Source: Ostrinia nubilalis
Lineage: Eukaryota > Arthropoda > Insecta > Lepidoptera > Crambidae
NCBI RefSeq assembly: GCF_963855985.1
Contig: NC_087110.1
Coordinates: 5,013,001 to 5,077,000 of the forward strand
Direction of reading: 5' to 3'
DNA: 64,000 bases
The notes under the pieces are model-generated. The model saw only the letters and a list, made by a program, of their open reading frames with translations, made no database searches and was not told the DNA's origin. Of this stretch, positions 51,740 through 61,999 are shown one piece after another. Position 1 is the first letter of the stretch. The number at the start of each line of letters is the position of its first letter. The position numbers and the translations under genes were made by a program.

Positions 51740-51913
51740 TGAAGGGGGGCCAGGTATATTTTGAAGTAAAAATGCGAAATAATTTCAACAGACGTGTGTA
51801 CTGATCGGTTCCACAAGGCAGAGAGAGAAACTTAAAAATCTAGGGTGTACGACGGTTGGCACCACTGTCAATGTCACAATTTTTATATAGGGTATCACTC
51901 GCGATCGCGAACA
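51740..51913 (-). repeat. BEL 3' LTR, 174 bp
   Basis: Contains the whole 114 bp of the other LTR plus a 60-bp block (51795-51854). The polyprotein stop lies inside it (51895-51897). A TATATAAA motif (minus strand, about 51883-51891) is present. Confidence 0.9.
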
Positions 51914-54900
51914 TGCCCCCGCGCGTTGAAGGCTCGTCCTTCAACCGAAACGTCTTCTTCTGGGAGCAACGGAACAATCTTGCTGAAGCTACGCCGTACG
52001 ATGCCGTTTGCAGTCTGTATGTCAGCAACTCGACAGATCCCATCACTGGCACCAGGAAAGACTTTGACAATGCGCCCAAGTTTCCATTTTAGAGGTGGAA
52101 GTCCATCTTCTTTCAGTAGGACAAGCGTGTCGACTTCTAGGGAGTACTTGCATGAATGCCATTTGGCTCTTTGCTGAAGTTCTGCAATGTACTCTTTGCT
52201 CCATCTCGTCCAAAAGTGTTGGCGTAATTGCTCAATGCGTTGAAATCGTGTTAACCTGCTGATGGGGCAGTCTGCGTAGCTGGAGTTCGGCAGGGCGGTG
52301 AGAGGGCGGCCGATGAGGAAGTGGCCGGGCGTGAGTGGCGTCAGGTCTGCGGGGTCCGATGACAACGGAGAGAGTGGCCGAGAGTTAAGTATCGCCTCGA
52401 TTTGCACCAAAGTGGTAGTGAGCTCTTCGAACGTAAGATTACAATTTCCCAGCACTCTATTCAAATGAAATTTAACTGACTTAACGCCAGCCTCCCAGAG
52501 ACCTCTAAAATTAGGACTATACGCAGGTATAAAATGAAAATTAATACTTTCCTGCGCCATGTCCGAAGCCAATGAATCACAATTGCCTTTCAAGAATTTC
52601 AAAATCTCGTTAACCGCTCCTACGAATGAGGTACCGTTATCTGAAAATATGTGAGAGGGTTTTCCTCTGCGTGAGATGAATCTGCGCAGCGCGAGAAGGT
52701 AATTATTACTTGTTAAATCACCCACTAGCTCAAGGTGTACCGCTTTGGTCGTGAAACATACAAAAATTGCAATGTACGATTTAGTGAGTCTACAGCCACG
52801 GCCTGTGCGATTAGCGACAGCCATAGGGCCTGCATAGTCTACACCTACGCTATCAAATGGGTATCCACCTGGTTGAAGTCGCTGCTGCGGCAAATTTCCC
52901 ATTAATGGGTTAAAAGTCTTACCCTTCATGCGATTACAACGTACGCATTGACGATAACATTTTCTTGCTAAGTTGCGGCCGCCTATCGGCCAGTAAGTTT
53001 CCCTGATGGTAGCCAATAGTAGTTGAGGGCCGGCATGCATCAATTTATTATGTTCATATTCAAACATTAATTTGGTTACTAAATGAGTGGACTGTATAAT
53101 GATAGGATGTTTCTTTTCAAATGAAAATTCTGAATTATCTAAACGACCACCAACGCGAATTAAATTATTATCATCTAAGTAAACATTGAATTTAATTAGT
53201 GGGCTTTTACTAGGTAAATCCTTATTTTTCGTTAATAAATCATATTCTGGGAATGATTCAATTTGCGATTGTTTTAAAATTACAATTAGTGCTTCATCTA
53301 ATTCACAAGCATTTAAGAAGCTTTTCGTTCGCATCGTTCCCTTTTTGCAATTATTTATGAATCTAAGCACATAAGCCACAGTGCGTTGAAGTCTAGAAAG
53401 TTTCGAAAAACGACTAAAATCAATAAATTTACTTTGAGTTTCACAGTTTACAATTAAAGTTACCTCCTTTCGAGTTTCAGGCAAATCACCGGCTGTACTA
53501 GGCGCTGTTGGGGTTGCAGGCCAGTGCGATGGATCGCGTTTTAAATAATCTGGTCCGTGCCACCATGAATTAAGCGACTGAAGAGATTCTATGCTAACTC
53601 CACGAGATATTAAATCTGCGGGATTCTCTTCAGACGGAACATGTCGCCAAGTACAGTGACCGGTTTTGTCTAAAATTTCGGCTATGCGATTGCGTACGAA
53701 TGGTTGCAACTTCGAAGGCAACATTTTGAGCCAACCAATGACGACCATTGAGTCTGTCCAAAAAATGACTTGGTTGACTTGCAATCGTAGTGCAGCAATT
53801 GCTTTCTCGTACAAATGAGCACCCACTACGGCGCCGCATAGCTCGAGGCGTGGTATTGTTGTCGGCTTGATTGGAGCAACTCTACTCTTGGCAAGTAATA
53901 AATGGACTGAGACCTCACCTTCACAATTAATGCTACGAACATACACACAGGAGCCGTACGCACGCTCAGACGCATCTGTGAAAATGTGTAATTCCAGCCG
54001 CGAAGCTGAATCACAGATAACACGTCGCGGTATGCGTAAGCTGTTTAGACCCGGGAGGCCTTGGACCAGCTCCGTCCAAGTTTGTTGTATGTCCACAGGT
54101 AGCTCATCATCCCAGGACAGTTTTTGTAGCCATAGTCTCTGTAATAGAATTTTCATGAGGATGACACAAGGTGAAAGAAGGCCTAATGGATCAAATATTT
54201 TGGCAATTACAGAAAGTATATCACGCTTTGTGTTTCCTTTGGCTATTGAACTGATTGGAAAGTAAAATTCGTCTAAAACTGAGTGCCACCCGAGGCCCAG
54301 TGTTTTACCGGCGCCAGAGTCACAAATGTTTACATCGGGAGATGACTTATCAGTCTTAGGCAATAATTGAGGCTCATTGGACTTCCATTTTCTGAGAGGC
54401 ATGCAAGCAGAGGCTAACTCAGCTGTTACTTGATTACGTATGTATAAAACTTGTTCAATTTCATCACCACCACTCAAGAAATCATCGACGTAAAAATCAT
54501 GGATAATGATTTCACCTATTTGAGAGTCTCTACATTCTAGACCAATTTGTTTTAGGCAGCGAGTAGCGAGAAATGGAGCACTAGCGGTGCCGTAGCTTAC
54601 CCGGTTCAAAGCATAACATTTCAGTTGCGAATTGGGTTGATTTTGGTCACGCCAAATAATTTGTTGCAACGGTCTGTCTACGGCATCGACTTCTATGCAT
54701 CTATACATTTTTTCTACGTCTGCTACAATCACATATTTGTGCTGCCTAAATCGTAGAAGGATTGAAAGTAGGTCATCTTGAACTGTAGGCCCAATCATTT
54801 GAAGCTGATTAAATGAAACACCTGTAGTGGTTGGACTACTTGCATTAAATACGACGCGAAGTTTGGTCGTAGTGCTACTCTCACGAAGAACTCCATGATG

Positions 54901-57237
54901 AGGAATGAAATAATGAGGGACCGATGTGATCGGTTCGCACTCAGTCATGTGACCTAACGATTCGTATTCTACCATGAAGTCATTGTACATTTTACTAAAT
55001 AACGAATCTTTTTTGAGTCGACGTTCTAATGATAACATACAATGTTTAGCTCGCTGATAAGAATCACCTAACACGCTTGGTGTTTGCTTTAATGGGATCC
55101 TAACACAGAATCTACCGTCTGAGAGGCGAGTTGTATTTTTTACAAAATGTTCTTCACATTGCTTCTCCTCTGGAAAATAATGAGATGACTGAGGGCTAAC
55201 TTCTTCGAGCTGCCAAAACCGCGTAAGTTGGGCTTGAATGTCATCTTCAGTGCAATGTGAAGTCAATGGATCAACCTGAGTAAAGTTGCATTTAATGTGT
55301 GGAAAATCAGATACACGACCGCGACTAACAGGGCCGGAAACTATCCATCCTAGTCTAGTTTCATAAAGTATTGGTTTTCCATCACCTAACTTAATGTTTT
55401 GCGAGCCTAAAATGTCCCAAAAAACATCAGCGCCGATGATCATATCAACGGCGGCGGGCGAATTAAACTGAGGGTCCGCTAAACAAATATCAGACGGAAT
55501 GTTTAAATTCCTTACATTAATTTTACACCCGGGAACACTATCTGTGATCGACGGAAGAATGAAACAATTTAAGTTAATTGAATAAGTTTCACACAAAGAC
55601 GTAATAGGCAAACGACACATTTTATTTATGTTCGATGTTTTATTATTTATACCTACGACGATTCTATCAGTGCGATCAGCTGGCAAGTTTAATTGTTTAA
55701 ATAGCCGTTCGGTCAACAGGCACGACGTACTGCCGCTGTCTAAAATGGCGCGAGCGACGACTTCGCGATCATAACAGTCTCGCAGTTTTACTAATGCAGT
55801 CGACAACAAAACCTCACACTGATCTGACGCGTCGCATGCGGCGGAGACGCTTCCCGAGAGTGCAACGCTCGAACCATGCGCACCTGTAGGCATCGAGTTT
55901 TTTGTACGAGTGCCGTTATCGCAATCAGCTGTTTGGGCGCTAGTTATAGGTATAGGTGTAGACATTTGCTTTGATGCTTCTATCTCGTTAATGTGAATGA
56001 GCGTATGGTGTTTGCGTTTGCATATTTTACAACCAGGACGCTTACATGAATTAGCATAATGTCCACTACGGAAACAATTAAAACATATCCTATAACTAGG
56101 CAGTAACTTATACCGTGCTTCGCTAGTCAATGCAAGAAACCTAGGACAATTGTTTAAAAAATGATTATCACTGCAATTAGGGCATGGTTTTAGTGAAGAT
56201 GCATTTGAATCATTATTTTGATTGTTCTGATAAGATACCATTGCCTTTATTTTAGTTGCAGGTTTGCTCTTTGACATGATATTATTTTGTGATAGTTCAA
56301 TAGTCTCAAGTAAGTCTGCGCGATTACGTATAAAACTAAGTAAGAATTCTAGACTTATTGGCTTATCATTAGGCAATGAACTCTTGTGTTCCTCCCACTC
56401 ACGATATGTTTTAGAGTCTAGCTTTTTTGTGATGATATAAATTAATAATGTATCCCAATGATCGACAGGTTCTCCTAGGGATTCTAAGGACCGCAAATTC
56501 TTATTAACCTGATCGATAATTCCCTTTAAATTAATCGAGGATTCTCTTGTGATCGATTCAATGTTGAATAAAGCTGAAATGTGATTTTGTATCAATAAAC
56601 GTTTGTTATCAAAACGATCACACAAGAGTTTCCACGCAACAGAATAGTTTTTAGCTGAAAACTCAATGGAATTAATTACCACAGCAGCTGACCCTTCCAA
56701 AGATGCCCTTAAATAGTGGAATTTATTTACCTCATCAATTTGATCGTTATTGTCAATCAAACTGGAAAAGGTATCGTGAAATTCCATCCAAGTTTCATAT
56801 GAGCCACTAAATTTTGGCAATTGTATCGTGGGCAATTTAACAAGTTTTTGATTGTTGGAACGACTACCGATTGATTGCGCATCTAATTTATCTTGTGACT
56901 TACGATAACTGTCTAGAATTTCTTGTGCCTTGGCAAGGACGCGATAATAATTTCCTTCAAACTCATTCCGTTCACTAATTTGCAGATCATCATCACACGC
57001 ACACTCAATTTTCAACTGCACCTCATCGTATGAATCGTATAAATGTTCAACCTTACCGATTCGCAATTGTAACTCCCTGGCATCCTGACAACTTAGCGAG
57101 GATCCTTCCAAACCGGCCAAATGATTGGAAAATGCAGTGAGACGACCTTTTATGCTTCCACGTATCCTTTTTAAGTCCTTATCGTCCATCATTTTGGGAG
57201 ACTGAGGTCGGCTTGGTACTTTCAATTCACTTGTCAT
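51895..57237 (-). CDS. BEL/Pao Gag-Pol polyprotein
   Basis: Encodes the proteins that copy the retrotransposon: a particle-forming Gag, an aspartic protease, reverse transcriptase/RNase H and integrase. The frame is open from 57357, but the first 40 codons are AT-rich and featureless, so I start at the next ATG (57237; residue 41 of the open frame, numbering used here). Visible in order: DUF1759-like Gag (about 60-350); zinc knuckles CPNC (392-395) and CFNCFRSGHYANSC (425-438) with a further CKIC; protease DSGS (540-543); RT with VADVEKMYR (878-886) and YVDD (956-959); RNase H with TDAS (1127-1130) and TDS (1201-1203); integrase zinc site (H1436, H1441, C1471, C1474) and catalytic D1507, D1573, E1622; DUF5641-like end (about 1670-1795). 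At about 1780 residues it is normal length for the family. All catalytic residues I looked for are present. The stop falls inside the 3' LTR. Confidence 0.95.
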   Translation of the reverse strand: MTSELKVPSRPQSPKMMDDKDLKRIRGSIKGRLTAFSNHLAGLEGSSLSCQDARELQLRIGKVEHLYDSYDEVQLKIECACDDDLQISERNEFEGNYYRVLAKAQEILDSYRKSQDKLDAQSIGSRSNNQKLVKLPTIQLPKFSGSYETWMEFHDTFSSLIDNNDQIDEVNKFHYLRASLEGSAAVVINSIEFSAKNYSVAWKLLCDRFDNKRLLIQNHISALFNIESITRESSINLKGIIDQVNKNLRSLESLGEPVDHWDTLLIYIITKKLDSKTYREWEEHKSSLPNDKPISLEFLLSFIRNRADLLETIELSQNNIMSKSKPATKIKAMVSYQNNQNNDSNASSLKPCPNCSDNHFLNNCPRFLALTSEARYKLLPSYRICFNCFRSGHYANSCKRPGCKICKRKHHTLIHINEIEASKQMSTPIPITSAQTADCDNGTRTKNSMPTGAHGSSVALSGSVSAACDASDQCEVLLSTALVKLRDCYDREVVARAILDSGSTSCLLTERLFKQLNLPADRTDRIVVGINNKTSNINKMCRLPITSLCETYSINLNCFILPSITDSVPGCKINVRNLNIPSDICLADPQFNSPAAVDMIIGADVFWDILGSQNIKLGDGKPILYETRLGWIVSGPVSRGRVSDFPHIKCNFTQVDPLTSHCTEDDIQAQLTRFWQLEEVSPQSSHYFPEEKQCEEHFVKNTTRLSDGRFCVRIPLKQTPSVLGDSYQRAKHCMLSLERRLKKDSLFSKMYNDFMVEYESLGHMTECEPITSVPHYFIPHHGVLRESSTTTKLRVVFNASSPTTTGVSFNQLQMIGPTVQDDLLSILLRFRQHKYVIVADVEKMYRCIEVDAVDRPLQQIIWRDQNQPNSQLKCYALNRVSYGTASAPFLATRCLKQIGLECRDSQIGEIIIHDFYVDDFLSGGDEIEQVLYIRNQVTAELASACMPLRKWKSNEPQLLPKTDKSSPDVNICDSGAGKTLGLGWHSVLDEFYFPISSIAKGNTKRDILSVIAKIFDPLGLLSPCVILMKILLQRLWLQKLSWDDELPVDIQQTWTELVQGLPGLNSLRIPRRVICDSASRLELHIFTDASERAYGSCVYVRSINCEGEVSVHLLLAKSRVAPIKPTTIPRLELCGAVVGAHLYEKAIAALRLQVNQVIFWTDSMVVIGWLKMLPSKLQPFVRNRIAEILDKTGHCTWRHVPSEENPADLISRGVSIESLQSLNSWWHGPDYLKRDPSHWPATPTAPSTAGDLPETRKEVTLIVNCETQSKFIDFSRFSKLSRLQRTVAYVLRFINNCKKGTMRTKSFLNACELDEALIVILKQSQIESFPEYDLLTKNKDLPSKSPLIKFNVYLDDNNLIRVGGRLDNSEFSFEKKHPIIIQSTHLVTKLMFEYEHNKLMHAGPQLLLATIRETYWPIGGRNLARKCYRQCVRCNRMKGKTFNPLMGNLPQQRLQPGGYPFDSVGVDYAGPMAVANRTGRGCRLTKSYIAIFVCFTTKAVHLELVGDLTSNNYLLALRRFISRRGKPSHIFSDNGTSFVGAVNEILKFLKGNCDSLASDMAQESINFHFIPAYSPNFRGLWEAGVKSVKFHLNRVLGNCNLTFEELTTTLVQIEAILNSRPLSPLSSDPADLTPLTPGHFLIGRPLTALPNSSYADCPISRLTRFQRIEQLRQHFWTRWSKEYIAELQQRAKWHSCKYSLEVDTLVLLKEDGLPPLKWKLGRIVKVFPGASDGICRVADIQTANGIVRRSFSKIVPLLPEEDVSVEGRAFNARGHVRDRE

Positions 57238-57924
57238 CCTGGAATGTATACAATTGAAACTTTTACTTATGTACTTAGTACTATTATACAATATAAGACA
57301 ACGAATGAGTGAATTGAGGTGTGGAATAGATGCAATTATTAGAAAATATAAAAACAATTAATACGGAATTTGGATAAATTAATTAAATTACAATGATTGG
57401 AAATTATTATTGAGACTAATATTCACAATAAATACGAAAATATAAAGTGGAATTATAACCTATAAAATCACGACCGTTACAGTGAGTGTTAAAATAATGA
57501 TAATTTGGCTTAAACAAATACTAGATAAATTATTCGGCACTTAATTGCGAATGTATTAACAAAATAATAAGATTTAACTAGCTTAACAGATTGCCAAATG
57601 TATCTACACTGCTACATTTAAATTGTAACGGGTAGGTAAATCGGTTACACAGTCATTATTTCACAAATTTTGCATAAAATACACATTAATGATTACTAAC
57701 CTGATATATCCTTACAATTACAGTTAAAATATACCTTATTAGAGTGCTGGGTCCTAAAATTAATCACTTTTTATACCACTTTGCTCACGCGTTTTATCCG
57801 TTGGACTTTGAACCTCGACCACTCTTTGACGACGCGCAATCCCCAATGCAAATAACTGCGCTTTCCGTGAATTCCTCGTAGCGGTTTCTCGATTGCAATA
57901 ATAATCTGGCTCGATCCAGGACCA
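57238..57924 (-). other. BEL 5' leader
   Basis: About 690 bp of AT-rich sequence between the 5' LTR and the chosen start. An in-frame ATG lies at 57357. No other feature seen. Confidence 0.6.
57907..57924 (-). promoter_or_regulatory. BEL primer-binding site
   Basis: TGGTCCTGGATCGAGCCA directly follows the 5' LTR on the minus strand. Starting with TGG, complementary to a tRNA CCA end, is the standard arrangement. I cannot name the tRNA with confidence. Confidence 0.75.
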
Positions 57925-58038
57925 TGAAGGGGGGCCAGGTATATTTTGAAGTAAAAATGCGAAATAATTTCAACAGACGGTTGGCACCACTGTCAATGTC
58001 ACAATTTTTATATAGGGTATCACTCGCGATCGCGAACA
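57925..58038 (-). repeat. BEL 5' LTR, 114 bp
   Basis: Matches the 3' LTR at all aligned positions by eye but lacks its 60-bp block. The junction is at GACG (57976-57979), which bounds the block on both sides in the other LTR. Confidence 0.9.
58003..58016 (-). promoter_or_regulatory. Candidate TATA box in the 5' LTR
   Basis: CTATATAAAAATTG on the minus strand, about 25 bp into the LTR. It is upstream of the missing 60-bp block, so it is kept. Confidence 0.45.
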
Positions 58039-58042
58039 TTGA

Positions 58043-58440
58043 AGAAGCTTCATTTAAATAGAAACGGTTTTAGCATCGGCAATTTTCAGAGTATCAAAGT
58101 TTCAGATGACATCAATTAACTATATCACAAATAGATTGCTGATTAGTTGTGACTTCACAGATTCAGTTTCTATTTGGGACTTGTCAAACCAAAAGTTCTA
58201 CTTTGTTTATCAGACAGATAAGTTTCTGTTAGGCTATCTGGGATTCTATTCATTTCCACCACTTTTTCTCAGCACCAGCCGATATGTTGTCCTGAAGTTC
58301 ATTTCCATAAATCAGCTAGTAGTGCAAAGAGGCAAAGCATGTTTGTAAGATGGGGATAGCGGTGCGGGTTGTACAATAACTAAATGTCGATGTATAACTT
58401 TACTGCATATCTGAATTGTACAATTGTTTGTTATCCTTAA
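58043..58440. other. No gene recognised
   Basis: The ORF at 58106-58348 has no features. Confidence 0.3.
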
Positions 58441-58868
58441 TAAAATAAAATAAAATAAAATAAAATAAAATAAAATAAAATAAAATAAAATAAAATAAAA
58501 TAAAATAAAATAAAATAAAATAAAATAAAATAAAATAAAATAAAATAAAATAAAATAAAATAAAATAAAATAAAATAAAATAAAATAAAATAAAATAAAA
58601 TAAAATAAAATAAAATAAAATAAAATAAAATAAAATAAAATAAAATAAAATAAAATAAAATAAAATAAAATAAAATAAAATAAAATAAAATAAAATAAAA
58701 TAAAATAAAATAAAATAAAATAAAATAAAATAAAATAAAATAAAATAAAATAAAATAAAATAAAATAAAATAAAATAAAATAAAATAAAATAAAATAAAA
58801 TAAAATAAAATAAAATAAAATAAAATAAAATAAAATAAAATAAAATAAAATAAAATAAAATAAAATAA
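58441..58868. repeat. Perfect TAAAA pentanucleotide array, about 85 units
   Basis: An uninterrupted run of TAAAA for 428 bp. No unit differs by eye. Minus-strand frames across it repeat FILFY and are artefacts of the missing stops. Confidence 0.97.
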
Positions 58869-59165
58869 GTAAGGCAAGCTATACATATTTGGGCCGTAAG
58901 TATATAAGTGCCCTGCAAAGGGCCTATATAATTATCTATACAGTGGCTGTACTAAATGTATGGAACCTGAAAACATAACATTTTCTGATAGATCCAGTTT
59001 ATTCTATAACTTACTATTGATACCGTTTCAGGATCTAATCAAGCAATTTTTCGATCGTATCGTTTAGTTTAGAAATAATCGAGTGAGATCACATAACAAT
59101 TTGACATGTTACTAATAAGGAATTTGAATGTTTATTTAGCCTAATAAACAATTTGAATTTATTTT

Positions 59166-59370
59166 AGTTTGCCGTTTGGTGTAGTGGTTCGAAACGTACT
59201 ACTATGCCGAGAGGTCCCGAGTTCGATTGGGGCTACATGGCGCTGTGTGAAATTGTCCAAAGATATTTATTATTATTTGAATCAGCAAGTTGTGAAAGCC
59301 AGTATCCATAGCAGTGTTGCCATAACATCACTTATCATTAACTCGCAAGGTCCATGTTGATGTAAATGCT
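59166..59370 (+). mobile_element. tRNA-like SINE
   Basis: TTTGGTGTAGTGGTTCGAA (A box) and GTCCCGAGTTCGATTGG (B box) about 30 nt apart, followed by TGTGAAATTGTCC and an AT-rich body. 3' end uncertain. Confidence 0.55.
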
Positions 59371-59496
59371 GATTGGAGTGATCATCCAAGCTTTCGCCTT
59401 CGTCTTGTATGTAAATGTATTGCAGCTAGAATATTCATGATAGGAAAGCCGATTCGGACTTCGGGCGTTGCATTAGCTCGATTATTTACGATACTT

Positions 59497-59637
59497 ACGC
59501 CCGTATTCACAAACGATGCTTGCTTAAGTGAAGCAGCACATCGAACGCACAGCGTTGAATAGAGCTCTGTGATTTGTTCGTGTGTCACCCTGTGCGTTCA
59601 CGCGCACTGTGAGACCTCATAATAATGTTTGTGAATA
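59497..59637. mobile_element. MITE family F
   Basis: ACGCCCGTATTCACAAACG to ATAATGTTTGTGAAT, in the inverse orientation to the 17.7-kb copy. Confidence 0.8.
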
Positions 59638-59662
59638 ATTATATATAGGCATATAGGCATTA

Positions 59663-59779
59663 TTCTGGGTTGCACCATTTTACTTTAATATTGACAAACG
59701 TCAAAAATCTGTCAAACTCCATCCAAAATCGCTGGTTAACGTTATAGTTACGGTTAAAGTTAAGTGGTATAACTCAGCC
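59663..59779. mobile_element. MITE family G
   Basis: Degenerate left end TTCTGGGTTGCACCATTT; right end GTGGTATAACTCAGCC. Interior AAAATCTGTCAAACTCCAT matches other copies. Confidence 0.75.
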
Positions 59780-59864
59780 TTAGTTAGTTGTTATCTGGGC
59801 TTTCTTGAAATCTATAGCGATTTATTTACTTTTTGGAATAGCCATCAAGGGAACTCACTAAGGG

Positions 59865-59910
59865 CATTTCCCACGGAGACACCCCGTTTTTTGCAGGATC
59901 CCGTTTAGTA
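59865..59910. mobile_element. MITE family I, solo left end
   Basis: TAAGGGCATTTCCCACGG and GTTTTTTGCAGGATCCCG correspond to the left end of 34806-35316. Confidence 0.5.
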
Positions 59911-60006
59911 GTCTCGTACACGTGTTTTATTGAAATAAATAATAACAATAATAAAAAAATATCCTTGGACATTTTACACTGCGCCGCTAGCGCCAAACGC
60001 CAAATA

Positions 60007-61388
60007 GTCCAGTCAATAAAGCATTATAGATGGAAAACTGTAGAACACAATTTCTGACTTCAGGACTTTATTTAGACTAGTTAGGAGGTGAACATAGCAA
60101 AAGTCCCCGCCCTTAGCCCTTGAGCCGGCGGGGAGAGGGGGGTTTAAAGGTGCCACTTTTCGATTTTTCGCTTAATCCTCGGAAACTATGCGTCCTAGTG
60201 ACATGACTACTTTGAACCAAAAAAAGCATATTCAATTTGCTACAGGTGAGATAGACAAGTTTTTCTATAAATTGTATAGTTTTCGCGGCATCTGCTCTAG
60301 AAGGTCTGTAATATTGGAAATTTTATTTTTGTCTTACATGTTCCCATCAGGAGAAAATCGACTAAATCAACATTGAGCAATCATCCTAGACATGCGGAAG
60401 CATGTTAAGCCTAGTTCCAGGGAGGGGACTGCACCGTGCGTATATTTAGACGAACTACTTTGAGCCACTTTTGACTCCTCATCACTCAAAAACTACTGTG
60501 CATTAACACTTCAAATTTGGCTCATGTGTTGAGACTTGCAAGATATACATCAGTTTCAAATTTCATAAATATGCCTCAAACGGTTCTTTAGATATTGACA
60601 TCCAAAAATCTACATGTCTGACCTATAGACCAAATTCTAACCACTTCCAGATGACCTCGAAGGTTCAAATTTGGCATCCAGAAAGGTAGTTATGTAAATA
60701 CAAAGGAACAAATAAAAAACCAGTAAATTTTAACATTTCACATGTGATAGATAGATTTTAGTGCTCTAAATATCGATTTTTGAACGTCAATACCTAAATA
60801 ACCGTTTGAGGTATATTTATGAAATTTGAAGCTGATGTATATCTTGCAAGTCTCAATACATGTGCCAAATTTGAAGTGTTAATGCACAGTAGTTTTTGAA
60901 TGATGAGGAGTCAAAAGTGGCTCTAATTAGTTCGTCTAAATATACGCACGGTGCAGTCCCCTCTCTGGAACTAGGCTTTACATGCTCCCGCATGTCTATA
61001 GTGTTTGCTCAATGTTGATTTAGTCGATTTTCTCCTGAAAGGAACATGTAAGACAACAATAAAATTTCCAATTTTACAGACCTTCTAGAGCAGATGCCGC
61101 AAAAACTATACAAGATATAGAAAAACTTGACGGTCTCACCTGTAGCAAATTGAATAAGCTTTTTTTGGTCCATAGTAGTCATGTCACTAGGACGCATAGT
61201 TTCCGAGGATTAAGCGAAAAACCGAAAAGTGGTACCTTTAATCCCCCCTCTCCCCGCCGGCTCAAGGGCTAAGGGCGGGGACTTTTGCTATGTTCACCAC
61301 CTAACTAGGCTAAATAAAGTCCCGAGGTCAGAAATTGTGTTCCACGGATTTCTCTCTACACCATCGTTAAGGCATTCATTGACTGGAC
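60007..61388. mobile_element. Third large foldback element, same tip as the 36-43 kb pair
   Basis: The tips GTCCAGTCAAT and ATTGACTGGAC lie inside TA (60005-60006 and 61389-61390). The arms (60007-60612 and 60775-61388) share GTCCCCGCCCTTAGCCC, GAGCCGGCGGGGAGAGG and a 62-codon frame in each arm (60188-60376 plus, 61009-61197 minus). The two frames differ by scattered replacements and no domain is seen, so I do not call a gene. Spacer about 160 bp. Confidence 0.8.
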
Positions 61389-61417
61389 TAAAAACACACT
61401 TTTCCATACAATCATTT

Positions 61418-61475
61418 CAAAAATCAAAATCAAAAATATTTATTCAGTTTCTTTAGACCACAAGTGGCACTTATG
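61418..61475 (-). mobile_element. LINE 3' end with (GATTTT)n tail
   Basis: Second copy of the end at 11452-11545 (CATAAGTGCCACTTGTGG on the minus strand, AATAAATATTTTTGATTTTG). Confidence 0.6.
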
Positions 61476-61996
61476 ATTATGATTTCCTTCTCCAAAAATT
61501 CCCTATTCCATTTCCCTATGCCAAAATTCATCATAATATGAGTATGCTAACGTTAAAGCATAATAAGAATATAATCATGATAAATCCACCATATTACAAT
61601 AATTATGTCCTTCTCGGAAATCGTACCGGTAAATTCCTTCTTTGAATTCAGAGGCGCTATTAATACCAACAGCTTAATGAAACTCAAGGTGGATTACAGT
61701 AATGATGATTGTTTAAAAGTCGTCTAACATTTATTTTGTACCTAAGTATGCACATACTAGCTTTCCCGCGGCTTTACCCACCTGAATTTCAGCCTTTCAG
61801 TCACAGAATGACTTATATTATACACTAGGTACACACTTTTTGAAAAACTAGGATAAAATATATCCTATGTTTTTCAACATCATTTCAGCCACTCCACTGC
61901 TGTCCTTTTATTTTCCATAGGCCTTAAATTCTCTCCCTCTCTTTCTAAATAATTTCATCTAAATCGGTTCGTTACATGAAATTATTTAGAGAGATT
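61476..61996. other. No gene; Helitron 3' scrap
   Basis: ACTAGCTTTCCCGCGGC at 61757 is a Helitron 3' terminus on the minus strand, with no recognisable body. Confidence 0.4.
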
Positions 61997-61999
61997 CGG

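Larger units (their letters stand above)
51740..58038 (-). mobile_element. Full-length BEL/Pao LTR retrotransposon
   Basis: Two terminal repeats bounded by TG...CA (5'-TGTTCGCGATCGCG on the minus strand), a TTGA target duplication (51736-51739 and 58039-58042), a primer-binding site, and one uninterrupted polyprotein frame of the Gag-PR-RT-RH-IN order typical of BEL/Pao. The LTR segments in common match base for base, and no stop or frameshift breaks the frame, so insertion was probably recent. No separate envelope frame is present. Confidence 0.95.

Noticed and set aside
53186..54265. Plus-strand frames antisense to the BEL polyprotein
   Set aside because: They are shadows of the coding strand, with no recognisable features of their own.
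58400..58918. Minus-strand open frames of 149 and 172 codons across the TAAAA array
   Set aside because: They encode only a repeated five-residue unit because the microsatellite lacks stops in those frames.
17568..59637. Repeated family F units as a CRISPR-like array
   Set aside because: Copies are dispersed over 42 kb in both orientations with inverted ends; they are MITEs in a eukaryotic genome.
60188..61197. The 62-codon frames in the third foldback as genes
   Set aside because: They mirror each other because the arms are inverted copies; differences are scattered and mostly change amino acids.
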